A DNA stretch of 6,570 nucleotides from Halieaceae bacterium (GTDB lineage: Bacteria > Pseudomonadota > Gammaproteobacteria > Pseudomonadales > Halieaceae): contig JABIZW010000031.1 in NCBI GenBank assembly GCA_018666295.1, forward strand, positions 1 to 6,570, in the 5' to 3' direction. A program made the position numbers and the translations under genes. Of this stretch, positions 4,291 to 6,570 are shown in pieces; within the stretch, counting starts at the first letter, position 1; every line of letters begins with the position of its first letter. The notes beneath the pieces were generated by a model that saw only the letters and a program-made list of their open reading frames with translations, searched no databases and was not told where the DNA came from.

Positions 4291-6570
4291 TTAGAACTTA
4301 ACAGTCACACCAGCAAACAGATAGGTGCTCACGTCAAACAGACCTGGGTACGTGTTGTTGTTACCTGTACCGGTACCTGCAGCCGTGGTGACTGGAGCAT
4401 CGTCGCCCAGAATGTTGTTTGCACCAACTCGGATCTGAACGTTCTCGCTGTAGTCATAAGTTGCAGCTACGTCGAGGTAGTTACGCTCTTCCATGGAATC
4501 TTCCAAGTAACCCTGTGGATCATCCAGACCGTAGAGGTCTGTTTCACCAATATGACGCCATGTCGCTGAGACGTTGACGTCATAAGGAGTCATCCACGTA
4601 GCAAGGAAGCGGTGGTTGTACTCAGGTGCTGGCAGACCACATGGACCTGCGTAAGCGCCTGCACACTCAACCTTGTCATCCCCTGGAATCGCAACCGAGT
4701 AGTTGGTATCGAGGAAAGTGGCAGCGTAGTCGAAGTTAATTGATCCCATGTCGCTCAGATCGAGCATGTAGGTCACATTAACGTCGACGCCTTCTGTTGC
4801 AAACGTCGAAACGTTCACGTTCTGCTCGCTCAGACCCGAAAGACCACCGCCAGGTGCTTCGTTTAAGAGGTGAAGCGTACCGGCAGTGTCACGCGTAACG
4901 TTCGCACAGAACGCGGGATCACCCGTTGTCAGGCAGCGATCGTACGATGTCTGTGCTGGGACGCTACCAATCGCATCGGTTACTTCAATGTCGAAGTAAT
5001 CGATAGAGACCGACAGGTTCTCAATCATGCTTGGCGTGATAACAACACCAAAGGTCGTTGTTTCGCCCTCTTCAGCAACCAAGTTCGGGTTACCACCCGT
5101 GATCAAGTTGAACTGACCGGCAGCACTGGGGTCAACACTTCCGTACTGTGCCGCTGACAGACCTGTGTTTGCACACTGAGCCTGAGTCGCCACTGGAGTG
5201 GGGCCAGAACATTGGTCACCGTCACCATTGACGGGTGACAACTCAACGAGGCCTGTGTTGATGCCCACGTAGAGGTCGAACACGTTTGGCGCACGAATCG
5301 CGACGGCTTGGTTAAAGCGGAAGCGAACTTCGTCGTTGGGTGCCCAGCTGATACCTGCAAAGTAGGTGTCCGCGTCAAACGAGTTAGAGACGCCGTTGCC
5401 GTTAGTCGTGTAGTCAGAGTAACGATAACCGGCTGTCAGACCCAGCTCCTGAATCATGGGCTTGCCCGTGATCAGTGGCATTGACATTTCCATGAAGATT
5501 TCTTCGACTTCAATTGAACCCGCGATAGGCAGTGTTGCACCACCCGTACCAGTCAGACCGCGACCACCAGAGATCTTGGAGATATCATCTGCCAAGCGAC
5601 CGAGCTTGTCTTCACGCATTTCAAAGCCGATAAGACCTGAGAGGCCTGCGTCAGCCATGGGGCTTTGGATACCCATGTTGGTGAAGTCACCTTCGATAGT
5701 ACCGCCGAAAACTGTTTGCTCAGTTTCACCCGTTACGATGCCTACACCTGCGATAAACGCAGCTGCTTCGTCAGTAACAGCGGTTGTGCCGTCAGCATTT
5801 CGCTCAAAGATGTTCCAAGGCACACAGCCGCCACTTGAGTCACGGCAAACCGGGTTGCCGTTTCCGTCGTCGACGATGTAGAGCGCTTGTTGAACTCGGT
5901 TGTAGTTCAAGTCGTTTTGCGAAATACGAGTGCCTTCGGTGGCAGAGAACTGTCCGAAGATATCAAACGAGAAATCATCGTTGATGTCGCCACGGAAGCC
6001 AAAGATGGCGCGCCATGAGCTGTTCTCGTAGGTGCTGACACGAGGGCCACCTTCGATGTTACGGTGCGAGTTGATGAACTGTACGTCGATGGGGTCGTTA
6101 CCGGCCGCCATGTAATCAAGACAGCTGACAAAGTCACCGTTGGCATCAAACGTACCTGTGATTGAGCCCAACATGATGCCGTCACCGTTGGGTCCGGCGC
6201 CGCCAGTCAACAGCGGGTTGTCGCAGTTGGTTTCGAATGGACGGTTAAACGAAGCCGATTCTGCAATCTGCGCTTCAGTTTTGTTGTTCATGTAGGTCGT
6301 ATCGAAGTAAGCCTCGACATTGTCAGTGATCTCGTAGTGACCACTTGCGCCCAAGTTCCAACGCTCAACAGGGCGCTGATAGTGGTTTACCGCACCGTAG
6401 TTGTAGAACACGTCGCTTCGAGAGAAGTCGATTGGCACGATCGTACCGTCTAATTCTTGGAAGACTGTTCCGGCAACGCCGTTACCGATAGTGCCGTTAT
6501 AACGACGGAAGTTAGACGAGCCGCCACAGAAAGGATCAGCAGAGCCAAACAGAGTACAAGCACCCGTGTC
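4291..6570 (-). CDS. TonB-dependent outer-membrane receptor, N-terminal part cut by window edge
   Basis: The frame is open from the right edge to TAA at 4291, giving 759 residues; the true start lies outside, and the GTG at 6438 is an internal valine. The protein ends in YLFAGVTVKF, the aromatic C-terminus used for outer-membrane barrel insertion. Much of the chain alternates polar and hydrophobic residues as in a TonB-receptor beta barrel. Family marks are the paired-Cys loop NPVCRDSSGGCVPWNIF, the barrel segment FNQAVAIRAPNVFDLY, GGNPNLVAEEGETTTFGV (the common G-NP-L-E-E block) and a late EGVDVNVTY strand. The signal peptide, TonB box and most of the plug domain are missing. It would take up a scarce ligand with energy from TonB-ExbBD. 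The long extracellular loops hold several Cys pairs (for example residues 242 and 249 of the visible part), but nothing identifies the ligand. A strong terminator follows, then the TPR-hydroxylase gene. Confidence 0.93.
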   Translation of the reverse strand, partial: DTGACTLFGSADPFCGGSSNFRRYNGTIGNGVAGTVFQELDGTIVPIDFSRSDVFYNYGAVNHYQRPVERWNLGASGHYEITDNVEAYFDTTYMNNKTEAQIAESASFNRPFETNCDNPLLTGGAGPNGDGIMLGSITGTFDANGDFVSCLDYMAAGNDPIDVQFINSHRNIEGGPRVSTYENSSWRAIFGFRGDINDDFSFDIFGQFSATEGTRISQNDLNYNRVQQALYIVDDGNGNPVCRDSSGGCVPWNIFERNADGTTAVTDEAAAFIAGVGIVTGETEQTVFGGTIEGDFTNMGIQSPMADAGLSGLIGFEMREDKLGRLADDISKISGGRGLTGTGGATLPIAGSIEVEEIFMEMSMPLITGKPMIQELGLTAGYRYSDYTTNGNGVSNSFDADTYFAGISWAPNDEVRFRFNQAVAIRAPNVFDLYVGINTGLVELSPVNGDGDQCSGPTPVATQAQCANTGLSAAQYGSVDPSAAGQFNLITGGNPNLVAEEGETTTFGVVITPSMIENLSVSIDYFDIEVTDAIGSVPAQTSYDRCLTTGDPAFCANVTRDTAGTLHLLNEAPGGGLSGLSEQNVNVSTFATEGVDVNVTYMLDLSDMGSINFDYAATFLDTNYSVAIPGDDKVECAGAYAGPCGLPAPEYNHRFLATWMTPYDVNVSATWRHIGETDLYGLDDPQGYLEDSMEERNYLDVAATYDYSENVQIRVGANNILGDDAPVTTAAGTGTGNNNTYPGLFDVSTYLFAGVTVKF

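Noticed and set aside
5456..5881. 141-residue plus-strand ORF inside the TonB-dependent receptor gene
   Set aside because: It is an antisense frame over a well-supported beta-barrel coding region. It is rich in Pro, Ser and Val runs without a fold, and has no ribosome binding site or family match.
6436..6438. GTG as the start codon of the TonB-dependent receptor
   Set aside because: The frame stays open for 44 more codons to the window edge, and the residues before it (including a Cys pair and FRRYNG) read as normal receptor sequence. A receptor starting here would lack its signal peptide and plug.

Overview
The window looks like chromosome of a free-living, probably marine, gammaproteobacterium. 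The evidence is moderate GC and tight packing, a FadH-type 2,4-dienoyl-CoA reductase end, a CoA-pyrophosphatase-type Nudix protein, and a large TonB-dependent receptor of the kind such bacteria carry in many copies. The taxonomy is inferred from protein character only. I see no insertion sequence, integrase, CRISPR array, tRNA or rRNA.

Layout. (1) 2-175, plus strand: the last 57 codons of a 2,4-dienoyl-CoA reductase (fadH). It converges on (2) 237-908, minus strand: a complete glutathione S-transferase-like protein with a Cys-Pro-Tyr-Ala active site. A nested inverted repeat lies between them. (3) A 127-base divergent region leads into 1036-2151, plus strand: a class V PLP aminotransferase of the alanine/serine-glyoxylate type. 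(4) 2152-2315 is a non-coding gap with a strong imperfect inverted repeat and a possible 24-codon ORF. (5) 2316-2954, minus strand: a Nudix hydrolase of the CoA-pyrophosphatase type. (6) 3007-4197, minus strand: a TPR protein with a C-terminal aspartyl/asparaginyl beta-hydroxylase domain. (7) 4240-4267: a textbook Rho-independent terminator for (8) 4291-6570, minus strand: a TonB-dependent outer-membrane receptor whose N-terminal part lies beyond the right edge.

How the genes relate. The right half is a co-directional minus-strand series: receptor, terminator, TPR-hydroxylase, Nudix. The receptor is probably transcribed mostly alone, with the two downstream genes reached by read-through or by a weak promoter just after the terminator. 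The left half holds separate housekeeping enzymes: fatty-acid oxidation, thiol chemistry and glyoxylate/amino-acid metabolism.

There is no stretch over 300 bases without a gene. Most of the window is ordinary. The parts most worth a second look are the receptor/TPR-hydroxylase pairing and the structured non-coding gap at 2152-2315.
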